A stretch of DNA of 64,000 bases from assembly GCF_000353285.1 (NCBI RefSeq), contig NZ_KB731324.1, positions 4,234,577-4,298,576 of the forward strand, given 5' to 3'. How positions within the stretch are numbered: the stretch's first letter is position 1; every line of letters begins with the position of its first letter. The notes beneath the pieces are model-generated. The model saw only the letters and a program-made list of their open reading frames with translations. It made no database searches and had not been told where the DNA came from. Below are positions 36,047-44,378 of the stretch, one piece after another. The position numbers and the translations under genes are program-made. This DNA is from Leptolyngbya boryana PCC 6306 (GTDB lineage: Bacteria > Cyanobacteriota > Cyanobacteriia > Leptolyngbyales > Leptolyngbyaceae).

Positions 36047-36733
36047 ATGGAATCACCGATTAAGGCTGTTCAGTCCTCGACTTACTATGGCGATGCGTCT
36101 TATCGCACGCCCCCTCCAGACCTCGCATCTTTGATGCTGAAAGAGCGCATTGTATATCTCGGTGGACCTCTGCACTCGATCGATGAATATCGCAGAAACC
36201 CCAACCAAGACTACACTCGTCTGATCATCGCACAACTCTTATATCTGCAATTCGACGATCCCGAAAAACCGATCTTCTTCTATATCAATTCCACCGGAAC
36301 CTCGTGGCAAGGAGAAACGATTGGGTTTGAAACCGAAGCGTTTGCAGTCTGTGACACGATTAATTACATCAAACCTCCCGTTCACACGATCTGCATCGGT
36401 CAAGCAGTCGGAACGGCGGCAATGATTCTCTCTGCCGGAACCAAAGGCTTCCGAGCTAGTCTTCCTCATGCCACGATCGTGCTCAATCAACCCAAATCGG
36501 GCACACGCGGACAAGCGACAGATATTCAAATTCGAGCAAAAGAAGTCCTCGACAACCGCGCGGCAATCCTGGACATTCTTTCTAAGAACACCGGACAGTC
36601 GATCGAGAAAATCATCAAAGACACCGATCGCACCTTCTATCTAACTCCGCAAGAAGCAAAAGAATATGGGCTAATCGATCGGGTTCTCGAAAGCACCAAG
36701 GAATTACCCAAACCTGTTGCTGCCTTGACATAA
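36047..36733 (+). CDS. clpR: Clp protease subunit of ClpR type (catalytic Ser and His absent)
   Basis: 228 residues with the ClpP fold. Where active ClpP has the nucleophile in GLAASMGA, this protein has GQAVGTAAM; where active ClpP has the catalytic His in MIHQP, this has VLNQP. There is also an insertion after the first glycine loop (STGTSWQGETIGFETEAF). These losses define the ClpR group, which occurs in mixed rings with active ClpP subunits in cyanobacteria and chloroplasts. First of three tandem clp genes. Cytoplasmic. Confidence 0.85.
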   Translation: MESPIKAVQSSTYYGDASYRTPPPDLASLMLKERIVYLGGPLHSIDEYRRNPNQDYTRLIIAQLLYLQFDDPEKPIFFYINSTGTSWQGETIGFETEAFAVCDTINYIKPPVHTICIGQAVGTAAMILSAGTKGFRASLPHATIVLNQPKSGTRGQATDIQIRAKEVLDNRAAILDILSKNTGQSIEKIIKDTDRTFYLTPQEAKEYGLIDRVLESTKELPKPVAALT

Positions 36734-36737
36734 TTCG

Positions 36738-36798
36738 AGGAATAGGGGAATGGGGAGAATTTAAACGGATTCCCCACTCCCCCCACTCCCCACTCCCA
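36738..36798. repeat. G-rich/C-rich palindromic repeat between clp genes (copy C)
   Basis: GGGGAATGGGGAGAAT on the left and ATTCCCCACTCCCC on the right form an imperfect palindrome; the C-rich arm is itself a tandem repeat of CCCCACT. Same family as the element at 9846. Confidence 0.65.
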
Positions 36799-36818
36799 CC
36801 TTCTACTTCTTTTGCCCT

Positions 36819-37445
36819 ATGCAAGTTCCTTACCGCCTCCCCGGCAGTCAAATGGTGCAGTGGGTGGACATTTACACCCGCATGGCATTCGAGCGAATCA
36901 TTTTCCTCGATGACGAAATCGACGACAACAACGCTAATGGGATCGTTGCACTCTTGCTGTATCTCAATTCAGAAGACGCAACCAAACCCATTTATCTCTA
37001 CATCAACTCTCCTGGTGAAGCCTTTGGAGGAGTCTCGTCGCTCGCGGCGAGTATGGCAATTTACGACACGATGCAATACATCAAAGCACCCGTTCATACG
37101 ATTTGTATGGGAATGGCAGCGAGTAGCGCCGTCTTGTTATTGTCGTCCGGTACAAAAGGCTCAAGGCTGAGTTTGCCGAACGCTGAAATTGTGCTGTCTC
37201 CGCAATACGGGCGATCGCGCGGTCAAGCCACAGACATTCAAGTGGATGCGAAAAAGGTACTTGCCGATCGCGCAACGTTCCTCGAAATTCTCTCGATGAA
37301 TACGGGGCAATCAGTTGAGAAACTGACCAAAGATCTCGATCGCAGATTCTACCTCACTGCTCAAGAAGCAAAAGACTACGGACTCATCGATCGAGTCCTA
37401 GAAAGCCCCAAAGAGTTACCCAAGCAAATTCCCGCTTTAGTTTAA
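36819..37445 (+). CDS. Clp protease subunit with Ser but no catalytic His
   Basis: 208 residues of ClpP fold. The nucleophile region reads [11 protein letters not shown] and so keeps a Ser, but the His position reads IVLSPQ instead of MIHQP, and the early loop is [15 protein letters not shown] instead of SPGGSVTAG. By these changes it should be inactive or severely impaired, that is, a second ClpR-like subunit. It starts at ATG 36819 ([19 protein letters not shown]), parallel to the next gene product. It lies between the ClpR-type gene and the active clpP. Confidence 0.82.
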   Translation: MQVPYRLPGSQMVQWVDIYTRMAFERIIFLDDEIDDNNANGIVALLLYLNSEDATKPIYLYINSPGEAFGGVSSLAASMAIYDTMQYIKAPVHTICMGMAASSAVLLLSSGTKGSRLSLPNAEIVLSPQYGRSRGQATDIQVDAKKVLADRATFLEILSMNTGQSVEKLTKDLDRRFYLTAQEAKDYGLIDRVLESPKELPKQIPALV

Positions 37446-37465
37446 TTAACAAAAGAGACTGTCCT

Positions 37466-38059
37466 ATGCCAATTGGAACTCCCAAAGTCCCGTATCGTTT
37501 GCCAGGTAGCTCCTATGAGCAATGGATCGATATCTATCAGCGCTTAAGCTTAGAGCGCATCATTTTCTTGAGCCAAGACGTAGATGACAATATCGCTAAC
37601 CAAATCGTGGCGATCATGCTCTACCTCGACTCTGAAGATCCGACGAAACCGATTCAGTTGTATATCAATTCCCCCGGTGGCTCTGTCACAGCAGGGATGG
37701 CGATCTACGACACCATGCAGCACATCAAATCTGAAGTGATCACCATTTGTGTGGGTCTAGCAGCCTCAATGGGTGCATTCTTACTTGCCGCTGGCAGCAA
37801 AGGCAAACGGGTTGCACTACCGCACACCCGGATCATGATTCACCAGCCGTTAGGGGGAACCGGTCGTCAGCAGGCAACCGACATCGAAATCGAAGCGAGA
37901 GAAATCATTCGGATGCGTCGGCAACTGAATGAAATGCTGGCTGAGCGTACAGGTCAACCGCTGGAGAAGATTGAGCGGGATACCGATCGCGATTATTTCA
38001 TGTCTGCTGCTGAAGCAAAAGAATATGGATTAATCGATCGCGTGATCGAAACCGTTTAA
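37466..38059 (+). CDS. clpP: ATP-dependent Clp protease proteolytic subunit, active type
   Basis: 197 residues. The catalytic triad is complete: Ser in [14 protein letters not shown], His in [10 protein letters not shown], and Asp in the DTDRDYFMS region. It would supply the peptidase activity to a mixed Clp ring with the two upstream gene products and an AAA+ partner (ClpC or ClpX) encoded elsewhere. The start is 21 bases after the previous stop, so the genes are cotranscribed. Confidence 0.95.
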   Translation: MPIGTPKVPYRLPGSSYEQWIDIYQRLSLERIIFLSQDVDDNIANQIVAIMLYLDSEDPTKPIQLYINSPGGSVTAGMAIYDTMQHIKSEVITICVGLAASMGAFLLAAGSKGKRVALPHTRIMIHQPLGGTGRQQATDIEIEAREIIRMRRQLNEMLAERTGQPLEKIERDTDRDYFMSAAEAKEYGLIDRVIETV

Positions 38060-38192
38060 TGATGATTTGCAGTGTGCTCTAGCAAATTTTGTTCGCTAGA
38101 GTGAATGATTCAGCACGATTCGTCAAATCTGCGATACACCAAATACAAAAACAAGTGGCAGAATGCAAATAGTTCTGCCCTTTTTTGTATTC

Positions 38193-38792
38193 ATGAACAT
38201 TGCTGATTCTTATCGACTCTTAGGATTGAGGGCAGGAGCGACCTACGAAGACATCAAAACTGCTTATCGTCGGCTCGCCCGTCAACTGCATCCTGATCTG
38301 AATCCAAATGACGATCGCGCAAAAGAACGCTTCATCCGCATCACTGAGGCATATCAATTTTTGCTGAGCATTCTGCCTGCTGAAGTGTCACCCCAAGATC
38401 CCCCTGTTGCAGCAGAACCCGCAGAAATCAAAGTCAAAGTTCATAAAGTCGCACAGAATCCCGATGCGCCAGAACTCTCATTGGTCGATCGCCATCTTCT
38501 ACAGTCATCCTATGAGCAACTGCAAGACTTATTCAAACAAAAGAAATTCCCGCGCGCAATTGCTTTAGCAGAAGGATTAGCGCAACGCTTTCCTGATCAC
38601 CCCGATGTTCGACAATGGCAAGCGATCACTTATCACCGTTGGGGACAACATCTGATTCAAGATCGCGATTATGAAAAAGCCCGGAATTATTTGAAAAAGG
38701 CGCTCCGTACTGATCCCCACAATCGCAGACTTTGGGCAGAAATCGAACAAGACTTTCGTCGTCTTGAAGAAAAAATTTATCGACAGCGCTAG
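38193..38792 (+). CDS. J-domain protein with TPR-like C-terminus
   Basis: About 199 residues from ATG 38193 (an in-frame ATG at 38163 would add a hydrophobic leader that is not typical). The J domain is at 1-65, with the HPD motif in RQLHPDLNP, which stimulates DnaK-type ATPases. The C-terminal half carries TPR-like helices (FPRAIALAEGLAQRFPDHPD, YEKARNYLKKALRTDPHNRR). It probably recruits Hsp70 to a client or complex. It lacks the zinc-finger and client domains of full DnaJ. Confidence 0.85.
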   Translation: MNIADSYRLLGLRAGATYEDIKTAYRRLARQLHPDLNPNDDRAKERFIRITEAYQFLLSILPAEVSPQDPPVAAEPAEIKVKVHKVAQNPDAPELSLVDRHLLQSSYEQLQDLFKQKKFPRAIALAEGLAQRFPDHPDVRQWQAITYHRWGQHLIQDRDYEKARNYLKKALRTDPHNRRLWAEIEQDFRRLEEKIYRQR

Positions 38793-39079
38793 CTGCAATT
38801 CAGCCAAAAAACGTACTCCGAGGCGCGTATTTTGGTATAGGATGAATGTAGAAGGCTACATTGAGCAAGCTTGCTCTGCGTAGTTTCATATAAATTTTCG
38901 ACTTTATATAACTCGTTGCCAAGACTTTCACATTTAACAGATTGGCAGTAAAGGTAGATAAAAACTTCACGGTTCTTCAATCATTTCTGACTCGGTTTTT
39001 AGAAGTAACCAAACGTTCCCAGGTGCGATTGCTGAATGATCGGTATGTTGATCCATTTGAAAGCAACGGGGTTTTCTGA

Positions 39080-39532
39080 GTGATTGCGATGTCTCCTCGT
39101 CCGGTTGGGCGCAATTGGAACACAGTCAGCTTCCCATCGACGCTGTATCTGATTCCGATTTTGGATCTTCTCCTCTCAAAAGTTCCTAGCCGCTGGCGGG
39201 CTGAGGTGCGGTTAGGACTCCAAGAAGCTCTTGTCAATGCCGCAAAACACGGGAATTGCCTTGATCCTGGCAAAAAAGTTCTAATTCAGTTTTCAATGGT
39301 CGCTGATGAGTATTGGTGGATCATTTCAGATCAGGGATGCGGTTTTGATGCTCCGGTCTGCTGTTGTGAAGAAGAAGTTGAAGGTCAACTCCCTTGCTAC
39401 GAAGGTGAATCAGGGCGGGGATTGTATATCTTATATCAGGTTTTTGACCAAGTTGAATGGAACGAAGAAGGAACGGAATTGCGACTCTGTAAGCAAATTC
39501 GGAATTCTGCTCGCTTGCCTTTAGTAGTTTAG
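39080..39532 (+). CDS. Anti-sigma regulatory factor (RsbW/SpoIIAB-type serine kinase)
   Basis: 150 residues from GTG 39080 (ATG 39089 is the alternative). A GHKL ATPase domain: N box EALVNAAKHGN near residue 55, G1 box DQGCGFD near 92, G2 box GRGLYIL near 113. Such kinases bind or phosphorylate anti-anti-sigma partners in stress switches. A Cys-rich patch (VCCCEEEVEG) follows the G1 box and is unusual. No partner gene is adjacent. Confidence 0.85.
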   Translation: MIAMSPRPVGRNWNTVSFPSTLYLIPILDLLLSKVPSRWRAEVRLGLQEALVNAAKHGNCLDPGKKVLIQFSMVADEYWWIISDQGCGFDAPVCCCEEEVEGQLPCYEGESGRGLYILYQVFDQVEWNEEGTELRLCKQIRNSARLPLVV

Positions 39533-39717
39533 TACTAATGTTCTTTTACGTCAATTGAATTCTGTCAGAAATAACTCTTTAGGCCTTTTGATCTGGGTTC
39601 TTTAGCATTCCTAGAATTGTCTGTACGTTTCGACTTCTGCAATGTAGACGAGTCATTGCGGTATTTTTTTGCTATCTTGGCAGAGCAGATTGCCCGATCG
39701 CGGATTATTTAAGTGCA

Positions 39718-39909
39718 ATGAAAACGAAACGGTTAGAGCTATTTTTGTTGGCAGGTTGTTCGTGTCTGATTACATTGTTGACCCAACCGATTGCGAGTGC
39801 GATCGCATCTCCTCCAACGTTGCCCCATCTTCAAGCACCGAGACCTGTAGCAGGAGCATTCTGCGGGATCAAGGAAAAAAAACTTCAGGCACAGACAACA
39901 CTCAACTAG
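39718..39909 (+). CDS. Small secreted protein candidate
   Basis: 63 residues. A plausible signal peptide (MKTKRLELFLLAGCSCLITL, ending near IASAIASPP) precedes a short polar tail. No ribosome site is evident and no family is recognised. Possible chance frame. Confidence 0.3.
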   Translation: MKTKRLELFLLAGCSCLITLLTQPIASAIASPPTLPHLQAPRPVAGAFCGIKEKKLQAQTTLN

Positions 39910-40039
39910 ACGCTAAGTTTAGAGGCTAAGTTGATAGGATCCTAAAGGATGTAGGCATTTGCATCAATCTTAAGTAAGATCTTATCAAGGATGCCTACCC
40001 GATCATCCTTGCCTGAAAATTGATTGAGTGAGGTTTGAG

Positions 40040-40189
40040 ATGTTAGAGAAGCTTCTCCAGGCGATCGCCATCACAGTACTCTTAGCACTGCTCGCTGGGA
40101 TTGGTATGCCTAAACCTAAAGAAACATCTAGCCCACTCTTTCATGCTCTCTTCTCATTTCCGATGCGAGAATGGGGATCGATCAATTGA
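40040..40189 (+). CDS. 49-residue membrane peptide overlapping the DUF952 gene
   Basis: ATG 40040, TGA 40187-40189, with GAGG eight bases before the start. N-terminal hydrophobic stretch LLQAIAITVLLALLAGIG, then a polar tail. It overlaps the next start (40171) by 19 bases in another frame, as coupled genes do. Not recognised. Confidence 0.4.
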   Translation: MLEKLLQAIAITVLLALLAGIGMPKPKETSSPLFHALFSFPMREWGSIN

Positions 40190-40518
40190 TTTTGCACATT
40201 ACGACTCGCGATCGCGCCGAAATTGCACAGCGAACCGGAGTTTATCGCGCTGATTCTTTGGATACGGAAGGGTTTATTCACTGTTCAACTCAGGATCAGG
40301 TGATTTGGGTTGCCAATCAGTTTTACGCAGGACAGCGTGACCTCGTTTTACTCTGCATTGATCCTCAAAAGGTGAATTCAGAGATTCGATATGAAGCAGT
40401 TGAAGGCGTTGGAACTTTTCCGCATATCTATGGTGAATTGAATGCAGATGCGATCGTCAAAATTCTCGACTTTCCACCCCATGCAGATGGGACATTTTTG
40501 CTTCCAAATAATCTGTAA
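40171..40518 (+). CDS. DUF952-family protein
   Basis: 115 residues. Matches the DUF952 pattern: LILHITTRDR at the start, DSLDTEGFIHCSTQDQVIWV with the conserved FIHCS, LLCIDPQKVNSEIRYE and FPHIYGELNADAIV. Single-domain, cytosolic; family function unknown. A leader hairpin and the ABC-F gene follow. Confidence 0.88.
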   Translation: MGIDQLILHITTRDRAEIAQRTGVYRADSLDTEGFIHCSTQDQVIWVANQFYAGQRDLVLLCIDPQKVNSEIRYEAVEGVGTFPHIYGELNADAIVKILDFPPHADGTFLLPNNL

Positions 40519-40533
40519 CTAAAAATCCGAAGT

Positions 40534-40570
40534 GGTTAGGTTTTGTTAAGATTTTAAAACTTGCCTAACC
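40534..40570 (+). promoter_or_regulatory. Hairpin in the ABC-F gene leader
   Basis: GGTTAGG (40534-40540) pairs with CCTAACC (40564-40570), with TTTT/AAAA pairing inside. It ends 12 bases before the ABC-F start (ribosome site GGAG). It may be the terminator of DUF952 or an attenuator. Confidence 0.45.
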
Positions 40571-40582
40571 CTGGAGTTTTTT

Positions 40583-42301
40583 ATGTTGCGCCTCGAACAC
40601 GTTAGTAAGATCTATCCCACTGGCGAAGTCCTAAAAGACATTAACTGGGAAGTCAAACCGGGCGATCGCATTGGGCTAGTCGGTGTGAATGGCGCAGGCA
40701 AATCGACGCAGCTCAAAATCATTGCAGGCGAAATTGAACCCACCGATGGTGAAGTGATTCGTCCTGCGAGTCTGCATATAGCCTACTTGACGCAAGAATT
40801 TGAAGTCGATCCCACGCGCACTGTCCGGGAAGAATTTTGGCGTGCCTTCAAAGAGGCAAACGAGGTGCATGAAGCGCTATCTAAAGTGCATGTGGCGATG
40901 GAATCCGCAACGCCAGAAGAGTTAGACAAGTTGCTGAACAAAATGGATCGGCTGCAGCGGCAATTCGAGGCGATGGATGGGTATGGGCTAGAAACTCGGA
41001 TTGAGAAAATTCTGCCTGAAATGGGATTTGATTCTGATGATGGCGATCGTTTGGTCAGCGCTTTCAGTGGCGGCTGGCAGATGCGGATGAGTTTGGGCAA
41101 GATTCTCCTTCAATCGCCTGATCTCTTACTCCTTGACGAGCCGACGAACCATTTGGACTTAGAAACGATCGAATGGTTAGAAAACTATCTCAAAGACCTT
41201 TCTACTCCAATGGTGATTGTGTCTCACGACCGAGAATTTCTTGATCGACTCTGCACCCAAATTGTGGAAACTGAGCGCGGTGTATCGACCACGTATCTCG
41301 GCAATTACTCCGCTTACTTGCAGCAGAAGCAGGAACAGCGAGACGCACAAATGAGCGCATTTGAGCGGCAGCAGAAAGAATTGGAGAAACAACAGGCATT
41401 TGTCGATCGCTTCCGTGCCAGTGCGACTCGAAGCACGCAGGCAAAGAGCCGCGAAAAACAACTCGATAAAATTGAGCGGATCGAAGCGCCCGATTCTGAT
41501 GTGAGAACGCTGCATTTTCGATTCCCGCCCGCACCCCGAAGCGGACGCGAAGTGGTGATCATTGAAGATCTCACGCATATGTATGGCGACAAAATTCTGT
41601 TCTTAGGCGCAGAGTTGCTGATTGAACGTGGGGATCATATTGCCATTCTCGGACCCAACGGAGCTGGAAAATCAACCCTGCTGCACCTCATGACCGGAAG
41701 TGAACAGGCAGTCGAAGGCACCATTAAGTTAGGGGATCACAACGTGATTCCCAGTTATTTTGAGCAAAATCAGGCGGAAGCGCTGGATTTGAATAAAACC
41801 GTCGCCGATACAATTCACGATGAAGTCCCAGATTGGAAAAATGAGGAAGTTCGCACACATTTAGGGCGATTTCTGTTTAGTGGTGATACCGTTTTCAAGA
41901 AGGTAGAATCACTCAGCGGAGGAGAAAAAGCGCGGTTGGCATTAGCAAAAATGCTGCTTCAACCCGCTAATTTGCTGATTCTGGATGAGCCAACGAATCA
42001 TTTAGATATTCCTGCCAAAGAAATGTTAGAAGAAGCGATTCAAAATTACGATGGCAGTGTCGTCATCGTGTCGCACGATCGCTACTTTATCTCTCGAACT
42101 GCCAACAAAATCGTCGAGATTCGAGACGGCGAACTCCGCTTGTACCGGGGAGATTACCACTACTACCTGGATAAAATCGCTGAGGAGAAAGAGAAAGCCA
42201 GATTAACCGCGATCGAGGCTGAAAAAGAAGCGAAAGCTGCCGAAAAACGCGCGAAGCAGAAAGAAAAAGAAAAAACGAAAAAAGCTCAAAGAAGCGCGTA
42301 A
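40583..42301 (+). CDS. ABC-F family ATPase (translation factor type)
   Basis: 572 residues with two ABC domains and no membrane part. First: Walker A GVNGAGKSTQLK, signature FSGGWQMRMSLGK, Walker B LLLLDEPTNHLDL. Second: GPNGAGKSTLLHL, LSGGEKARLALAK, LLILDEPTNHLDI. A charged linker between them (QQKELEKQQAFVDRFR) matches the P-site-tRNA interaction motif of the family, and the C-terminus is a Lys/Glu-rich coiled coil. Family members bind the ribosomal E site and relieve stalling. Closest to the Uup/YdiF group by layout. Confidence 0.93.
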   Translation: MLRLEHVSKIYPTGEVLKDINWEVKPGDRIGLVGVNGAGKSTQLKIIAGEIEPTDGEVIRPASLHIAYLTQEFEVDPTRTVREEFWRAFKEANEVHEALSKVHVAMESATPEELDKLLNKMDRLQRQFEAMDGYGLETRIEKILPEMGFDSDDGDRLVSAFSGGWQMRMSLGKILLQSPDLLLLDEPTNHLDLETIEWLENYLKDLSTPMVIVSHDREFLDRLCTQIVETERGVSTTYLGNYSAYLQQKQEQRDAQMSAFERQQKELEKQQAFVDRFRASATRSTQAKSREKQLDKIERIEAPDSDVRTLHFRFPPAPRSGREVVIIEDLTHMYGDKILFLGAELLIERGDHIAILGPNGAGKSTLLHLMTGSEQAVEGTIKLGDHNVIPSYFEQNQAEALDLNKTVADTIHDEVPDWKNEEVRTHLGRFLFSGDTVFKKVESLSGGEKARLALAKMLLQPANLLILDEPTNHLDIPAKEMLEEAIQNYDGSVVIVSHDRYFISRTANKIVEIRDGELRLYRGDYHYYLDKIAEEKEKARLTAIEAEKEAKAAEKRAKQKEKEKTKKAQRSA

Positions 42302-42551
42302 TTTCCAGAAAAAACCGCTAAGATTCAAAGCATTAGAATTCGAGAAAACGATTTGTGAGCAATCTTTGACTTGATCGCAAATCGTTGATTCTTCTGAGTA
42401 GTTTTCCTAGCAAGATTTAAGAAGTAAATCAACTTGTTAAGAAATTGTTAACAAAAGAGCGAAGTTGATTTTTATATGCAGGGAAAACGCGAAGGATTAC
42501 TGAGCAATGCTATGATTTGCGGAGAATATTTCAGTGAAAGGGCAGAAAAAT

Positions 42552-44150
42552 ATGGGGCAAGCGCCTGTTTCTCCTGTGGTGCTTATTATTCTGGATGGCT
42601 GGGGCTACCGCGATAGTCGCGATGGCAACGCGATCGCGCAGGCGAAGACTCCGGTGATGGATAGTCTGTGGGCAGCGTATCCGCACACGTTAATTCGGAC
42701 TTCTGGTCGAGATGTCGGATTACCCGATGGGCAAATGGGCAATTCAGAAGTCGGACACCTGAACATCGGGGCAGGGCGCGTCGTCCCTCAAGAATTGGTG
42801 CGGATTTCTGATGCAGTCGAGACTGGAACGCTGTCACAGAATCCAAAGTTAGTCGAAGTTTGTCAAACTGTGCAGCATCGGAAGACGAAGTTGCATCTAG
42901 TTGGGTTATGTTCGACGGGTGGCGTTCATTCTCACATTTCTCACTTGGTTGGATTGCTCAACTTAGCGAAGTCACAAGGGCTGGAAGAAGTTTATATTCA
43001 TGCGATCACGGACGGTCGCGATACGCCTCCAAAGGCTGCAATTCAAGAAATCCAGCACTTGCAAGCTGAAATCGACCGCGTCGGGATTGGCAAGATTGTC
43101 ACCATTAGCGGTCGCTATTACGCGATGGATCGCGATCGCCGTTGGGATCGCGTTGAAAAGGCTTATCGGACGATGACCCAACCCGGAGAGGGCACGGGAC
43201 AAAGTGCGATCGACGTGCTGAAACAGTCTTACGAAGCTGGCGTGACCGATGAGTTTGTTGAGCCGACTCGACTGGTTGCGGGAGCGATTGAACCTGGCGA
43301 CGGCATTATTTTCTTTAACTTCCGTCCGGATCGCGCCCGGCAATTGACGCAGGTGTTTGTTGATCCTGCGTTTAACGGATTTGAGAGAACCCTGATCTCT
43401 CCGCTGGCATTTGTGACGTTTACCCAATACGATCCCTCGCTTTCGGTCAAGGTCGCCTTTGAGGCGCAAAACTTCAACAACATCTTAGGCGAGGTGATCT
43501 CTCGTCACGGATTGCGGCAACTGCGCACGGCTGAAACTGAGAAATATGCTCACGTGACTTACTTTTTCAACGGGGGGCTAGAGGAGCCTTTCCCAGGAGA
43601 AGATCGCGAGTTAGTTCCGAGTCCAATGGTACTGACTTACGACAAAAAGCCTGCGATGTCGGCGGAAAAAGTCACAGCAGGCGCGATCGCGGCTGTGGAA
43701 AAGCGCATCTATTCCATGATTGTGATTAACTATGCCAACCCGGATATGGTGGGGCATACGGGACAAATGGATGCGACGGTAGAAGCGCTAGAAACCGTCG
43801 ATCGATGTTTAGGGCAATTGCTGGAATCGATTAATCGAGCAGGTGGAACAGCCCTAATCACAGCCGATCACGGCAATGCAGAGGTAATGTGGGATGAAAA
43901 CCACAATCCTTGGACAGCGCATACGACGAATCCGGTTCCTTTCATTTTGGTGGAAGGAGAGGGCTTAAAGATTCCGGGGCATGGAACTGAAGTTTCTTTG
44001 CGAGATGACGGAAGGTTGGCGGATATTGCGCCGACAATTTTGGATATCTTGAAGTTACCGATCCCGGAAGAGATGACAGGTCGATCGCTGATCGAGAAGG
44101 CGGAGTTTGATGTGAGAGCAAATCGCACACCTGTTAAGATTGCGCGCTAG
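42552..44150 (+). CDS. gpmI: 2,3-bisphosphoglycerate-independent phosphoglycerate mutase
   Basis: About 532 residues from ATG 42552 (a GTG at 42534 would extend it). It interconverts 3- and 2-phosphoglycerate in glycolysis and carbon fixation outflow. Seen: VVLIILDGWGYR with the metal-binding Asp, catalytic Ser in GQMGNSEVGHLNIG, ITDGRDTPP, FNFRPDRARQL, and the metal-site segments NYANPDMVGHTG and ITADHGNAE. In many cyanobacteria secG follows this gene; here a terminator follows instead. Confidence 0.97.
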   Translation: MGQAPVSPVVLIILDGWGYRDSRDGNAIAQAKTPVMDSLWAAYPHTLIRTSGRDVGLPDGQMGNSEVGHLNIGAGRVVPQELVRISDAVETGTLSQNPKLVEVCQTVQHRKTKLHLVGLCSTGGVHSHISHLVGLLNLAKSQGLEEVYIHAITDGRDTPPKAAIQEIQHLQAEIDRVGIGKIVTISGRYYAMDRDRRWDRVEKAYRTMTQPGEGTGQSAIDVLKQSYEAGVTDEFVEPTRLVAGAIEPGDGIIFFNFRPDRARQLTQVFVDPAFNGFERTLISPLAFVTFTQYDPSLSVKVAFEAQNFNNILGEVISRHGLRQLRTAETEKYAHVTYFFNGGLEEPFPGEDRELVPSPMVLTYDKKPAMSAEKVTAGAIAAVEKRIYSMIVINYANPDMVGHTGQMDATVEALETVDRCLGQLLESINRAGGTALITADHGNAEVMWDENHNPWTAHTTNPVPFILVEGEGLKIPGHGTEVSLRDDGRLADIAPTILDILKLPIPEEMTGRSLIEKAEFDVRANRTPVKIAR

Positions 44151-44178
44151 GTAATTTTCGAGAGTCATGTTTGAACTG

Positions 44179-44212
44179 TCCCCTAGGTGAAAATTTGCCT
44201 GGGGGATTTTTT
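44179..44212 (+). terminator. Rho-independent terminator of gpmI
   Basis: TCCCCTAGG (44179-44187) pairs with CCTGGGGGA (44198-44206) with one G-T wobble, then six T. Confidence 0.85.
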
Positions 44213-44266
44213 GTGCAAGGGAAAAGAGTGTGGGTCGGTTTGTTGTGCAGCACAATCAATCTGATA

Positions 44267-44303
44267 GAGGAAGTGGGGAGTGGGGAGTGGGGAGAATCCA
44301 GAC
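44267..44303. repeat. G-rich short tandem repeat (copy D)
   Basis: GTGGGGA repeated three times followed by GAATCC; the same unit as the C-rich arm of the element at 36738, in the opposite orientation. It lies between the gpmI terminator and the 3' end of the large unknown gene. Confidence 0.6.
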
Positions 44304-44378
44304 TCAGAGGACTGACTTTAAAAGAAAAAGATAGAAGCTGGTAAGGCTTCTATCTCCTCTCAAATCTGATGATCTCAA

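Noticed and set aside
38789-38980. 63-codon frame on the minus strand
   Set aside because: Overlaps the end of the J-domain gene, low-complexity translation, no start signal.
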